Assembly: GCA_002715825.1 (NCBI GenBank)
Contig: PBAI01000025.1
Coordinates: forward strand, 1 to 56,220
Source: Roseibacillus sp.
GTDB lineage: Bacteria > Verrucomicrobiota > Verrucomicrobiia > Verrucomicrobiales > Akkermansiaceae
Direction: 5' to 3'
Length of the DNA: 56,220 nucleotides
Part shown: piece by piece, positions 1 through 10,672 of the stretch
How the letters are laid out: each line of letters opens with the position of its first letter
Position numbering within the stretch: the first letter of the stretch is position 1
The notes under the pieces: model-generated
What the model was told of the DNA's origin: nothing
Seen by the model: only the letters and a program-made list of their open reading frames with translations
Databases searched by the model: none
Program-made: the position numbers and the translations under genes

Positions 1-2250
1 CAGTCCCCCTGCCAGCGCAGGCCATTCACCGCCTGTCGAATAATGTACTTCATCAGCCAGATTGCCCCATGAATCCAGCAGAACGAGCAGTTCCCCGCTG
101 TTACTCAGGGTGCCGTCATATGGGCCGAGCACCCGCGCCCCGGGGTGAGCCTCACTCGTGTAGGCAGGGTTGGCGGCGACAACGAGATACTCCCCGGCCG
201 AAAGACTGACCCCGGCAGGAAAAGTATAGTTCACCCCTTCATCAATACGCCAGCCACCCAGATCGATTGAAGCACTTGAGTTATTGTAGAGCTCGATATA
301 TTCCCCATCCCTGTGACTGGAGGGGGGCTCCACCATAAGCTCGGTGATCACGATACCCTCCTCGCGCGTTGGATCGTTTGCCCGGTTTTGGGTTCCCACC
401 TCTGAGGAGTAGAACATCCCGGATCCATCCGGATACGCTGCTGAAAAATTGCGCCCCCGCGCTTGCTCGACGACTACCGCATCAATAACTCTGTTCCCGG
501 AATCCACCAGCCATAGAACTTCATCACCGCCACCGGTTCCAAACAATACGGGCCAGCTCCTGAAGCCCCGCGGGCCAATTGCCCCTGAAAGCGGAATCTT
601 GTCGCTGAAATCCCTGCGACTTGACAGGAAGAGCCCCGACAAGCTCTGGGAGGTAGTCCCCTCGTGGTAAAGTTCCACCCAGTCTATATTGCCATCCACG
701 TCATAATGCACTTCATTTATGGCGAGGACCGTGCCCAGTTCCGCCGCGCTGGAATTAGCTGCGTCGCGGGTCGGTGAAGTAAAAAGAAACCAGCTACCAG
801 CTCCTGCCGGCTTACGGCCCAAGGATCGCCCATCATTGGGCATGGCCGTATCAATGCCATTGACGATGGTAGAACCATCATTCTGAGTAAGATACACTAC
901 CGTGCTGTTTCCCACCGACAGATTAGCCTCGGCAAATCCCACGGAAGAAAGACCTCCCGGCTGAATCACAAGACTCCCCGGGATGCGATACTTGGTGAGA
1001 TTACTTGCGGAATCGCTAAGATACCAACCTCCCACATCGATTGAGGATCCCGTAGGATTGTAGAGCTCAACAAATCCGCTTCCATTCTGGGGAAGCACCT
1101 CGTTGATGACGATACTCGGAGCACTTGGAGTCGAAATGTTTACCCTTGCTCCAAAAACGACGTCAGAACTCGTGGTTCCAGTTTGGTGAACCTCAACTGC
1201 CAGAACATTGGTGCCCTCTACCAGGGGCGGGGAGCTGCTGGTCACAATCGCTTCTTCCTCACTTGCGTCTCCCACCGTTCTTGAGGCTGTTGTCGTGAAG
1301 CTGGCACCCTCTTCGACGCCAATTCCTCCCAGCCATTGGCCGTTGAGCCAGAAGCCTGCTCCGTCATCCAAAATCGTATCAATGGAAATACTGGTTCCCT
1401 GAGTCGTCCCGTTGAACTCAAAAGAAGTCCTGAAATAGTATGTTATGATATCGTTACCCGGCGCGTTTGGATTTTCGAAAGGCGTTGAAATGCCGGGCGA
1501 GGGAACCACCGAAGTCTCATACCCAAAGAGGCCTCGCCCTGTATCCCAACTTGCGTCATTAAATCCGGGATTCTTCCACCCGCTTCCCTGATTAGAACCG
1601 TCGTCGAGATACTTCCATCTATGGTCGAAGTTGATGTAAGGGAGCCCCACTGAGAGGTCTACCTCCGGGTTCGAATACGGTTCCTCTGCCGCCGCCGGCT
1701 CACCAGCTCCAGGAGTCCCCCCCGGGGAACTGCTTGCTCTCCAGACCCGATAGTCATCGATGGCGTAACTGTCATTTTCGAGAACCAGGCTATGCCCTCC
1801 TCCGTCGGCAGCAACTGGCCAAGGGTGACGATCATCATACCGTAAAGTACAAACCGTCGCTCCATTTTTGTTTCGAATATTGATCCGTTCCCCTTCATTC
1901 GCCAGTGATCCCGTCCATGGACCCAGCACCCGCACTGACTGCGGCAACCCGTAAGCGGCACGGAACGTTGCAGGGTCTACCCCGCAGATTACCACGCGCT
2001 CCCACTGCTTGAGAAAGTTACTTTCGTGGTTTCCTGAATCGTAGACCGGAAAGTCGAAATCCACGGCTCCCCTCACCTTCCATTGCGCTATGTCGTAGAT
2101 CGTTGCCGTAAGGTTTTCTACCTCGATGAATTCGTGGAGTCCGGCGGGAGGATGATACATTACCTCCCTGATGACCACCTGCTCTCCCTTCAGGGATGAG
2201 AAGGGGCCGGCAAAGAGGCAAAGTAGACAGAACTTTAAAACACGATTCAT
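1..2250 (-). CDS. Secreted lamin-tail-domain (LTD) protein, partial (C-terminus beyond left edge)
   Basis: Not in the ORF track because it runs off the window. The reverse complement opens at ATG 2250 (MNRVLKFCLLCLFAGPFSSLKGEQVVIREVMYHPPAGLHEFIEVENL...). Frame checked as open over the first ~300 nt and the N-terminal ~600 nt. Contains LTD-like segments (FIEVENL..., NIELYNNSSASIDLGGWRIDEGVNYTFPAG). Confidence 0.85.
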   Translation of the reverse strand, partial: MNRVLKFCLLCLFAGPFSSLKGEQVVIREVMYHPPAGLHEFIEVENLTATIYDIAQWKVRGAVDFDFPVYDSGNHESNFLKQWERVVICGVDPATFRAAYGLPQSVRVLGPWTGSLANEGERINIRNKNGATVCTLRYDDRHPWPVAADGGGHSLVLENDSYAIDDYRVWRASSSPGGTPGAGEPAAAEEPYSNPEVDLSVGLPYINFDHRWKYLDDGSNQGSGWKNPGFNDASWDTGRGLFGYETSVVPSPGISTPFENPNAPGNDIITYYFRTSFEFNGTTQGTSISIDTILDDGAGFWLNGQWLGGIGVEEGASFTTTASRTVGDASEEEAIVTSSSPPLVEGTNVLAVEVHQTGTTSSDVVFGARVNISTPSAPSIVINEVLPQNGSGFVELYNPTGSSIDVGGWYLSDSASNLTKYRIPGSLVIQPGGLSSVGFAEANLSVGNSTVVYLTQNDGSTIVNGIDTAMPNDGRSLGRKPAGAGSWFLFTSPTRDAANSSAAELGTVLAINEVHYDVDGNIDWVELYHEGTTSQSLSGLFLSSRRDFSDKIPLSGAIGPRGFRSWPVLFGTGGGDEVLWLVDSGNRVIDAVVVEQARGRNFSAAYPDGSGMFYSSEVGTQNRANDPTREEGIVITELMVEPPSSHRDGEYIELYNNSSASIDLGGWRIDEGVNYTFPAGVSLSAGEYLVVAANPAYTSEAHPGARVLGPYDGTLSNSGELLVLLDSWGNLADEVHYSTGGEWPALAGGL

Positions 2251-2456
2251 GGGATTTTTTTGGGAATTCAAGTTCGACGCGTAGTTACAATATCGTCACT
2301 TCAACCCCAAGCAAAGTTGAATACCGTGCACCAGTTCTCCCGATCAGGTGCTGTTTTAACCCAGAAGTGGCATTCCCGCATGGCACTCCCTGAGAGGAGC
2401 TCAAACTCCTCAGATCAGTAAAGGCCCTGTTTTGGAGTTTCCTCCGCCATTTTTAA

Positions 2457-5400
2457 TCACTCAACAACCACCCTGTAATAGAGCTCTTGTTCATCGGAAG
2501 AAGCGTGTGGCAGCACCGTAATACCTCGAGAAGCCTCTATCGTTCCCACGTCCAGCCAGCTGTCTGGTCTCAGATCCGGACTAACCTGAAGGGTATAGCT
2601 ACGCCCCGGGACGCTGTTCCAGCTGGCTCTGGTGGTATCTCCAACCCTCGTAACCTCAATCAACTTGAAGACCGAAAGAAGATCCAGGGGATCAGTTCCG
2701 GCATCAACCTCACTACCGTCAAGGGCTCCGTCACCATCGGTGTCAGGATTCAGGGGGTCCGTTCCTGCCAATGCTTCCCCGGCATCGTCAAGCCCATCAT
2801 TATCCAAGTCTCCTGCAGAGGTAACAACACCCGGGGTCCCTCCCAGAACCAGACTCGCACGCCAGTTGGACGGGTCATTGTAATTCCCCTCGGTATCAAT
2901 GACCTCCAGGGAAGACCCTCCCCCATCAGCTTCAACCGGCCAGGGAAGATCATCAGAATACTCGAAGTCGTGGATAATATCCCCCACCGCGTCAACAAGA
3001 ACGATGGACTCTCCCCCATTACTGATTCCTCCATCGGACCAGCTCGCAAGCACCCTGATTCCTTCTCCGTAAATTACTCGGAAATCTGATGGGTTCGCGG
3101 TGACCACGGCAATTTCTCCGGCAGCCAATTCAAGACCATCAAGGACAAGCTCTGCAAACGGATTTCCGGACTCAAACCTGATTCCCGAAAGGTCGATCGG
3201 AGAGCTGCCGATGTTGGCCAGTTCGATAAACTCCAGATCATATCCAACTCCGAGATCAAGCGGGTGATACATGACTTCCGTGATACGAAGATCCTCAACT
3301 GCAGCACTTTCAGAGGCAGGATCAACCACGACGAAGTAATCAAATTCAAACCGCGCCATGAGCGCCGAAGGAGTTGAGGCAAAAATTCCTCCCCGCTCAA
3401 GAGATGCCTCCGCATCGATATTCTCAGAGTGCAGAGTTTCCCATGTCCCTTGACTGACACGGTAATCGAAATGCAATACGCTCCCCACCCTCCGTATACG
3501 GACTACGGCGGCACCTTCATCCCAAAGGACGCTGCCAAGGCGAGTCTCAGTCGTGCCGACAATCTTCCGGGCTCGCAGAAAATCCCCGTTTTCCATGCCG
3601 AACGCATAAGTCACTTCCTGCCCGTCTTCGATAACTCTGATGATCAGGCCTGCGATAAATCCTCCCTGCTGAATAGAGGACAGGCTCACATCGGTCTGAA
3701 GAAGAACATCCTCCACTCCGGCAAGATCGCGCCACAGGACCGGATATTGCGGATTGACAGTCCGCATCGATTTCGCGGAATCATCGTTTAGCTTCAAAGT
3801 GAGCTCTCCCGGCCTGTCGTTCAGGGAATACCACGCACTTCCACTGTAATCGTGCCGAACCTCCACGTTTTCCTCCACCCATCCGTCACCCAGCGTCTGG
3901 TCCGAGAATGAATGCCACTCCGACTCCGAGTAAACCGTAATCTCTCTTGTGGTTACGGTCTCGGTCGCATCCTGATCCTCGGCCGTGACGGTGAGCAGAT
4001 ACAACCCGGGCCTGGGAAAGCGTATGTTGGCGGTAGCAGGAGACGGATTCTCCAGTATTGCCTCCCCGTCAACTTCCCATCGATAGCTTAGATTTGTTCC
4101 TTCGGGATCAAAACTCCCACTTCCATCAACCACCAACGTGCTGTGAACGGGAACATTGAGAGAGGAAGGTGAACTATCAAGATGGACAATCGGCGCGGCG
4201 TTACCGACCTTATTGATTACAACTACGTCCGTTCCGACGACAAGTCCCTCGGAGTCAAGAGCTTGAAATTCCAGTTCATTACGACCCTGACGAAGGTAAA
4301 TGCCCGAAGCAGCCCACTCCGTCTGCCCCGTGAACTGAACCTCTACCTCCGGTCGATCGACGACACGGATATCATAGGCCCGATGGTTGCTGGTCCCGCT
4401 GAGATCAATGATATCTGCGGCTGTGTTAGAAGGTCCGTCGACACTGAAGCGAGTGTTGGCAACGGCACTTCCGATTTCAGAGTTCATGGCGTAATTGACC
4501 CTTGAATTGTTGAAGTTGAGATACCGGTTCGGATTAATCGACACTCTCCGATTGGAGCGCGCCTCAAGATCGAACCATGTTTCCAGACGCTCTGACCCAC
4601 TGGTGTACTTCTCCACCATCTCCCCGATATAGTAATTCACCCTCTGCTCAACGTAGGGCTTACGGAAAAAATTAGGCACTCCCGTCAGACCCCCGATGAA
4701 TGGAGCCGAAGCATTTCCGTAGGTGAGATCAGAGTCCCACTGCAGGAGCATCCATTTGCCATCGCTGTGCCTGCGGAGAAAATACCCATTCTTTCCCCTG
4801 TTGCGCGTCAGGGTATCCCAGTCATCAACCCAGCCACGAACCACCGCATTGACTGCCATCATGTCAATGTCCGCCATCCTCTCAATTTCCTCGCGGGTAA
4901 ACCGGTTCTGACCAACAGAGAAAACCCAATTGAGGAATGACCCGTAGTCATATTCGTCTTCACGCGACCGCTTCATCCACTCGGCATGATACATGTTTGG
5001 CTCTACGCTGCGCCCATCCACTCCCCAGTCCGCGTTTCTCTGAGTGCGGCTCCATCCATCGTCAAACCACCACTCATCATCAATCCGATAGAGCTCTCCC
5101 TTCTCGCCCTGCTCCCAGTTGCGTTTCAGAAAATCGTTAGCGTTGGTTTCCACATCCTCACGAATCATCGCCGGACCGTTGTTGATCACGATACGAACAA
5201 ACTCGTGCTCGTTGGACGGATGCCCGAGAAGATAGAGCCAGTATCTGACCAGTCTGTTGTTATGAGATCTTCCTACCGCAGGATCGTCATCAATCGTCCG
5301 GCGAGCCCATCCACGATAACGCTTATCCCGGGGGCTTTTCCACTTAAGGGTCTTACCTTGGGAGGTGCTGAAGCTATCACTTCGCTGCCACGGGCTACCC

Positions 5401-7814
5401 GCTTTACGAAATTCGGCGTTGTAAATGATGTGCCGTTCGTTGCCGATAAAGGTGCTGTTGAAAAACTGGTTTGAAAGTCGTGGAAAGGCATAATTAAAAG
5501 CCGAGCCTTGTCCGGCGTTTCCCAGCGCTTGCACCGTTCGGGCTGAGATGACAAAGCGCTGGCTTCTCAGGTCCCGGGGCACTGCCGTGGTATCTACAAT
5601 AAACATCGCGGGACGTTCAGGAGCAGGACTTGGCATTACGGTCGCTTCTCCCTCCGCGCTTTCTGCCTCGACGTAGAACTGGGCTATGTCCCCATCAGAG
5701 GTGTATTCGGAGAGAGTCGCCGTATAAATCCCGTCACCCGCTCTGTTATCTCCATTAGAACCATCATCAACCATCTGGGTTGTATTCCATGCGGTGTCAG
5801 GATTCGTGCTGTCGAGCCGATGCCGGAGATTCACGGTTGGAGCATCAGATGAAGCAACCTTCACGGTAACCTGCACGGGATTACCCCGCGGCACAGCCGG
5901 ACTATGGATGAGTCCGCTCAATGTGGGCGCCGCTGAAGGAATGAGGGCGGAGTTAACGGACCCCGCACTTCCGAGGTTTCTCGGCACAGGCAACCTCAGA
6001 ACTCCTCCGAAGGACCGATCCCAGGTGTGTACGATCACTGTAGGCTTTCCGTAGACCCAGCGGGCCTCACACTCGAAGGTCAGATTATCTAATCTGTTCA
6101 TACCGGTCACATCAATTTCCACCCTGTTGGCCTTGATGTCCCCGTGGCCTGTAGAAACGAGATGGAAATCGCGCCCCTGCATATAACTCCGATGATGCGT
6201 TCCCTGACACAGCCACCCTGAAGCGCCCTGTCCGTTTGTGCTAACCCTCTGTCCTCGCCCGGGAAGGAGGTTGGGCCCACCTTGGCTTAGTGCAAAATTC
6301 ATGTTCCGCATGGCGATCTCGCAATCACCAACACCATGCATGTGCAACTCCTCGTAGCTGCTTTCGCCCCCCATGGTCCGCAGGCGGTCATAGCTGTCCG
6401 TTATCGAGAATGTGGTCCATTCTCCTTTCTCTGACTCATCTGAATCTTTCCAAGCCGTAGGCACCGAATTATCCATTGAGGGGTGCCTCAATTCAAGCGA
6501 ACTGCCGAGGCCACCAGCTTTTTCAGGCCAATCTCCACCTGTATGGTAATGAACCTCATCCACCATGTTACCCCATGCGTCTTCGATCCGGAGCAGTTCG
6601 TTATTATTGCTCAAGCTGTCACGGTATTGCCCTATGATGCGGGCACCGGGAAAGGCAGCAGCCGTGATGCGCTCATTTGCGGCGATAACCACATATTCCC
6701 CGGGAGCAATCGTTGACCCCGCAGGGAAACGAAAATCCACTCCATCCACGATTCGCCAACCGCTCATGTCCACAATCGTGTTCCCCTTGTTATAAAGCTC
6801 GATGAACTCACCATCCCTGTGCCCGGAAGGAGGCTCCACCATAAGTTCATTGATCACCACGTCGGTTTCGCGGTCAGGATTGTTCGGCGCCTGCCTGCTC
6901 CCTTGGGCAGAGGAGTAGAAATCCGTGGAACCGTCGGGGTAGGCTGCTACATGATCGCGAAGACTGTCGCGATCGTAGCCCACCGCGCTTCGGACCACAT
7001 TGTTACCGTCCACCAGGAACGCGACTCCGTTATCAGAAAATCCAACATCGAAGCTCAGGAAGCCATTGGGTGGCACCGATCCCGATATGTCTGTTCTGTC
7101 ACCAAATCCTCGCGCTCCGCTCAAAAAATATCCATCGAGGCTCTGGACTGTGCTGGATGTGTTGTGAACCTCTACCCAGTCGACATCTCCATCCTCGTTG
7201 AAGTGAAGCTCGTTAATCACGAGAGACGACACTACGGCGCTGTCCGAATTACCAGGAAAGCCTCCCACCCGGGAACTCGCTCCCCAGCTCCGGTAGTCGT
7301 CGATTCTCCGCTCTGACTCGGTTAATACGAGACTGTGTCCAGCGCCGTCCGGCGCAACCGGCCATGGGTGCGTGTCGTCGTATCTTACCGAGGTCATCAC
7401 CACGCCGTTCTTGTCCCGTAAAGTAATCCGATCACCGGCATTATCGAGTGAACCCGTCCACGGACCAAAAACCTGAATCGCATTTGACACCCCGTAGGCC
7501 GCCCGGAATTCCGCAGGATCCCCCTGGCACACCACGATCTTGCGCCGTCCCACGAGGAATGAATCGTTAGGAGCCGCCGCAGAAAAGTCCGGAAAGGTGT
7601 AATCAACTCCTCCGGTAATCTTCCAACCCGCAATGTCAAAGACGCTCGAAGTGAGATTTTCGATCTCTATGAACTCCGGAAGCGGAGTCTCGCCCTCCGG
7701 GACCATCTGAGGATGATACATGATTTCCCGAATCACCACTTGCTCCCCACGGAGAAAATGGAGTGAAAGCAGGATGCCCAACAGGGGGAAGGCGACATAG
7801 GATCGAAAATTCAT
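2457..7814 (-). CDS. Large secreted protein with lamin-tail domains, CotH-kinase-like region, PKD-like domain, Ca-binding TSP3-like repeats and verrucomicrobial C-terminal module
   Basis: 1785-aa ORF with signal peptide. Repeated 'EFIELYNKGNTIVDMSGWRIVDGVDFRFPAG' LTD motifs, CotH-like 'YNAEFRKAGSPWQRS...LKWKSPRDKRYRGW', PKD 'VDGSGSFDPEGTNLSYRWEVDG', and 'DLDNDGLDDAGEALAGTDPLNPDTDGDG' near the C-terminus. Confidence 0.9.
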   Translation of the reverse strand: MNFRSYVAFPLLGILLSLHFLRGEQVVIREIMYHPQMVPEGETPLPEFIEIENLTSSVFDIAGWKITGGVDYTFPDFSAAAPNDSFLVGRRKIVVCQGDPAEFRAAYGVSNAIQVFGPWTGSLDNAGDRITLRDKNGVVMTSVRYDDTHPWPVAPDGAGHSLVLTESERRIDDYRSWGASSRVGGFPGNSDSAVVSSLVINELHFNEDGDVDWVEVHNTSSTVQSLDGYFLSGARGFGDRTDISGSVPPNGFLSFDVGFSDNGVAFLVDGNNVVRSAVGYDRDSLRDHVAAYPDGSTDFYSSAQGSRQAPNNPDRETDVVINELMVEPPSGHRDGEFIELYNKGNTIVDMSGWRIVDGVDFRFPAGSTIAPGEYVVIAANERITAAAFPGARIIGQYRDSLSNNNELLRIEDAWGNMVDEVHYHTGGDWPEKAGGLGSSLELRHPSMDNSVPTAWKDSDESEKGEWTTFSITDSYDRLRTMGGESSYEELHMHGVGDCEIAMRNMNFALSQGGPNLLPGRGQRVSTNGQGASGWLCQGTHHRSYMQGRDFHLVSTGHGDIKANRVEIDVTGMNRLDNLTFECEARWVYGKPTVIVHTWDRSFGGVLRLPVPRNLGSAGSVNSALIPSAAPTLSGLIHSPAVPRGNPVQVTVKVASSDAPTVNLRHRLDSTNPDTAWNTTQMVDDGSNGDNRAGDGIYTATLSEYTSDGDIAQFYVEAESAEGEATVMPSPAPERPAMFIVDTTAVPRDLRSQRFVISARTVQALGNAGQGSAFNYAFPRLSNQFFNSTFIGNERHIIYNAEFRKAGSPWQRSDSFSTSQGKTLKWKSPRDKRYRGWARRTIDDDPAVGRSHNNRLVRYWLYLLGHPSNEHEFVRIVINNGPAMIREDVETNANDFLKRNWEQGEKGELYRIDDEWWFDDGWSRTQRNADWGVDGRSVEPNMYHAEWMKRSREDEYDYGSFLNWVFSVGQNRFTREEIERMADIDMMAVNAVVRGWVDDWDTLTRNRGKNGYFLRRHSDGKWMLLQWDSDLTYGNASAPFIGGLTGVPNFFRKPYVEQRVNYYIGEMVEKYTSGSERLETWFDLEARSNRRVSINPNRYLNFNNSRVNYAMNSEIGSAVANTRFSVDGPSNTAADIIDLSGTSNHRAYDIRVVDRPEVEVQFTGQTEWAASGIYLRQGRNELEFQALDSEGLVVGTDVVVINKVGNAAPIVHLDSSPSSLNVPVHSTLVVDGSGSFDPEGTNLSYRWEVDGEAILENPSPATANIRFPRPGLYLLTVTAEDQDATETVTTREITVYSESEWHSFSDQTLGDGWVEENVEVRHDYSGSAWYSLNDRPGELTLKLNDDSAKSMRTVNPQYPVLWRDLAGVEDVLLQTDVSLSSIQQGGFIAGLIIRVIEDGQEVTYAFGMENGDFLRARKIVGTTETRLGSVLWDEGAAVVRIRRVGSVLHFDYRVSQGTWETLHSENIDAEASLERGGIFASTPSALMARFEFDYFVVVDPASESAAVEDLRITEVMYHPLDLGVGYDLEFIELANIGSSPIDLSGIRFESGNPFAELVLDGLELAAGEIAVVTANPSDFRVIYGEGIRVLASWSDGGISNGGESIVLVDAVGDIIHDFEYSDDLPWPVEADGGGSSLEVIDTEGNYNDPSNWRASLVLGGTPGVVTSAGDLDNDGLDDAGEALAGTDPLNPDTDGDGALDGSEVDAGTDPLDLLSVFKLIEVTRVGDTTRASWNSVPGRSYTLQVSPDLRPDSWLDVGTIEASRGITVLPHASSDEQELYYRVVVE

Positions 7815-8164
7815 TGAGGGCGGGGACTTTAGAGTGGGGTTTGTGAACCAGGCTCATGGTAAGCAACCGGTTCCAGGGATCATTTTTGCCGTGTCACCCC
7901 TCAAGTAAAGGCCGAAAGATACAGATAGGCCAATCACGACATCGCCTTCGGACCCCCGAACGAGGGAGGGAGAGGCATCGCCCGTTCTCTGCGTCTTCCG
8001 ACCTCGCTGCAAAGGCTCAGTCAGCGTCAGTTATGAGTCTTATAGCGCCCTTCTCGCTTCCGAGTAGGCAGCAGGCCGTTCCATCAAGTGAAAATTCGGG
8101 TTGAGCTGGCAAGAGGATCGTTTAACAAGTCTTGGGGCCATAACCGTTAGGCCTCGAACCCGTC

Positions 8165-10633
8165 ATGAGAGCTCAGACACTGGCAGCGCAACGATGCCTC
8201 GCCCGGGGTATCCTCGTGCTCCTCACTCTCGCTTCGGGGGCCCTTCAGAAATCAGTGGCGAAAGAAGTGGACTTTGCCCGGGAGGTTCTTCCCATTCTTT
8301 CTAATAAATGCTTTGTTTGTCACGGACCGGATACAAAGAAAGAGGAGGATCTACGTCTTGACTCCTACGAAGGCGCTACCGAAGACCGCGACGGCCTTCG
8401 AGCAATCGATCCGGACAGTCTTGAAGATAGCGAGCTCATCCTCCGTATCCACGACGGAGACGACCCGATGCCTCCGAAGGACGCCGAAAAACAGCTAACC
8501 TCCGATGAACGGGAAATTTTATCCCGATGGGTCAGGGAAGGTGGCAACTACGCCAAGCACTGGTCTTTTGTGACGCCTGTGCGCAAAGACCCACCTGAGG
8601 ATAGCAAAACCGCGCATCCGATAGACCGCTTCGTCAAGGCCAAGCTGGTCGAAAAGCTCGGAGAAAAAGCGCGCCTCTCTGAGACAAGTGATCGGGCGAC
8701 TTTGGCGCGAAGAGCCGCCCTTACCCTCACCGGCCTGCCGCCAGACCCCACGGTTCTGGCGAGCTTCATCGGCGACAAGACAAATACCGCTTATCTGCGC
8801 TATCTTGAAACGCTGATGGAGAGCCCTCGGTATGGCGAACATCAGGCTCGCTACTGGCTTGACGCTGTTCGCTACGGCGACACCCATGGCCTCCATCTGG
8901 ATAACAAACGCGGCATCTATCCTTACCGCGACTGGGTGGTTCGCGCATTCAACAAGAACCTCCCACTCGACGAATTCATCATCTGGCAACTAGCCGGGGA
9001 TCTCCTTCCTGAAGCAACCCTGGAGCAAAAAGTGGCAACAGGATTTGTTCGTATGAACCCTTCGACTGCGGAAGGCGGTGCCATCCCTGCGGAATTTCAG
9101 TGTAAAAACAATTTCGACCGGACTGAAACCATTGGCACAGTTCTACTGGGAATGACAATGTCCTGTGCTCGCTGTCATACTCATAAATACGACCCGATCA
9201 CTCAGACCGAATACTATCAGCTTCTTGCCTTCTTCAACTCGACAGCGGAGTCCCCGATGGACGGGAACAAATATGAGTATGGACCGGTCATGAAAGCTCC
9301 CGCAGATCAAGTGGCATGGAACGAATGGGAAAATCTCGCCACGCGGAACAAAGCCCTTTTGAAGGAACTTGAGACTTTAAAGGCCATCCCCATCGCAGAT
9401 ACCGATAAAATTCAATGGAAGACACTTTCCCGCAGGGATCGACTAAACAGGGTAGCCGATCCCAAGGGTCCCTTCAAGGAATCCAGTCTCCACCCCCGAG
9501 CCGCAGAGCTGAAGGCGCTCTTCGCGGAATCCGAAAAGCGCTTTACCTCCACCTTGATCGCGCAGGAACTCGGAAAACCCCGAGTCACCAAGGTCCTCGT
9601 GAGGGGCGAATATAATCAACCCACTGGTGAACCAGTAGAGCCGGGAATACCTTCCGTCATGGGCAGTCTTCCTGAAGGAGCTCCCCGCAACCGTCTTGGA
9701 CTCGCTCAATGGCTGGTGTCACCGGAAAACCCTCTGGTTGCCCGGGTTCTCGTCAACCGGATCTGGCAGCGGGTTTATGGTGATGCGCTTGTGCGCTCCC
9801 CGGAGGACTTCGGCCTGCAGGGCAAGCAGCCTACCCATCCCGGTCTTCTCGACTGGCTCGCCGTAGAATTGCAGGACTCCGGATGGGACCTTCGTCACAT
9901 CCTTAAGCTGATGCTGACCAGCGAGACCTTCACGCAGCAGTCCGCCCATCGAGCAGACATTCTGGAGGATCCCGAAAACCTCTACTATGCAAGAGGACCG
10001 AGCTATCGCCTCGATGCGGAAGTGATCAGGGATATGGCCCTGTGGTCCAGCGGCCTCCTGGACGGACACATGGGGGGAGAGGGTATCAAGCCTTACCAGC
10101 CAGCGGGACTTTGGAAGGCTCTCATGCATCCTGCCAGCAACACAAAGAACTACGTGACCGACAAAGGCAGCAAGGCCTATCGCCGCAGCCTCTATGTCTA
10201 TTGGAAAAGAACCAGTCCTCACCCGATGATGACGCTTTTCGATGCCCCTGACCGGGAATCAAGCTGTGTTCGTCGTTCACGAACCAATACCTCACTTCAG
10301 TCACTTGGTCTGCTCAATGAAACCCAGCGCGTGGAAATGGCCCGAAAACTTGCGGAACGGCTGATGACTGAGGCAGGGAACGACACCTCCAGAATGGACC
10401 TTCTCTTTACCCTCGTAGCGAGCCGGCCACCCCGCGAAACGGAGAGAAAGGCATGCGAACAGCTCCTCGAGCAGATGCGTCAGCGCTACGAGGCCGCAGA
10501 AAATGATGCTCTCGCCCTTCTTTCGACCGGAGAAATTGCCCGTAATCCCGACCTAAAGCCAGCGGAAGTAGCGGCGTGGACTCAGGTATCCATTACTGTC
10601 CTCGCGAGTGATGTTGCACTGCTCCTGAATTGA
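8165..10633 (+). CDS. PSCyt1 + DUF1549 (PSCyt2) + DUF1553 (PSD1) protein
   Basis: 'ILSNKCFVCHGPDTKKEEDLRLDS' (planctomycete cytochrome c-type), 'CARCHTHKYDPITQTEYYQLLAFFNST', 'NPLVARVLVNRIWQRVYGDALVRSPEDFGLQG'. Confidence 0.95.
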   Translation: MRAQTLAAQRCLARGILVLLTLASGALQKSVAKEVDFAREVLPILSNKCFVCHGPDTKKEEDLRLDSYEGATEDRDGLRAIDPDSLEDSELILRIHDGDDPMPPKDAEKQLTSDEREILSRWVREGGNYAKHWSFVTPVRKDPPEDSKTAHPIDRFVKAKLVEKLGEKARLSETSDRATLARRAALTLTGLPPDPTVLASFIGDKTNTAYLRYLETLMESPRYGEHQARYWLDAVRYGDTHGLHLDNKRGIYPYRDWVVRAFNKNLPLDEFIIWQLAGDLLPEATLEQKVATGFVRMNPSTAEGGAIPAEFQCKNNFDRTETIGTVLLGMTMSCARCHTHKYDPITQTEYYQLLAFFNSTAESPMDGNKYEYGPVMKAPADQVAWNEWENLATRNKALLKELETLKAIPIADTDKIQWKTLSRRDRLNRVADPKGPFKESSLHPRAAELKALFAESEKRFTSTLIAQELGKPRVTKVLVRGEYNQPTGEPVEPGIPSVMGSLPEGAPRNRLGLAQWLVSPENPLVARVLVNRIWQRVYGDALVRSPEDFGLQGKQPTHPGLLDWLAVELQDSGWDLRHILKLMLTSETFTQQSAHRADILEDPENLYYARGPSYRLDAEVIRDMALWSSGLLDGHMGGEGIKPYQPAGLWKALMHPASNTKNYVTDKGSKAYRRSLYVYWKRTSPHPMMTLFDAPDRESSCVRRSRTNTSLQSLGLLNETQRVEMARKLAERLMTEAGNDTSRMDLLFTLVASRPPRETERKACEQLLEQMRQRYEAAENDALALLSTGEIARNPDLKPAEVAAWTQVSITVLASDVALLLN

Positions 10634-10672
10634 ATGCCCTCACCCTGATTTATCCTGAAATCACGCCCCGAC

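Noticed and set aside
2018-2221. Short minus-strand ORFs 1659..1961 and 2018..2221 from the track
   Set aside because: They lie out of frame inside the edge-truncated LTD gene (1..2250), whose own frame gives coherent LTD sequence.
2394-2440. Possible terminator after the 1785-aa gene (AAACTCC...GGAGTTT and GAGGAG...CTCCTC)
   Set aside because: Weak stems, a long loop and no clear U-tract in the minus direction.
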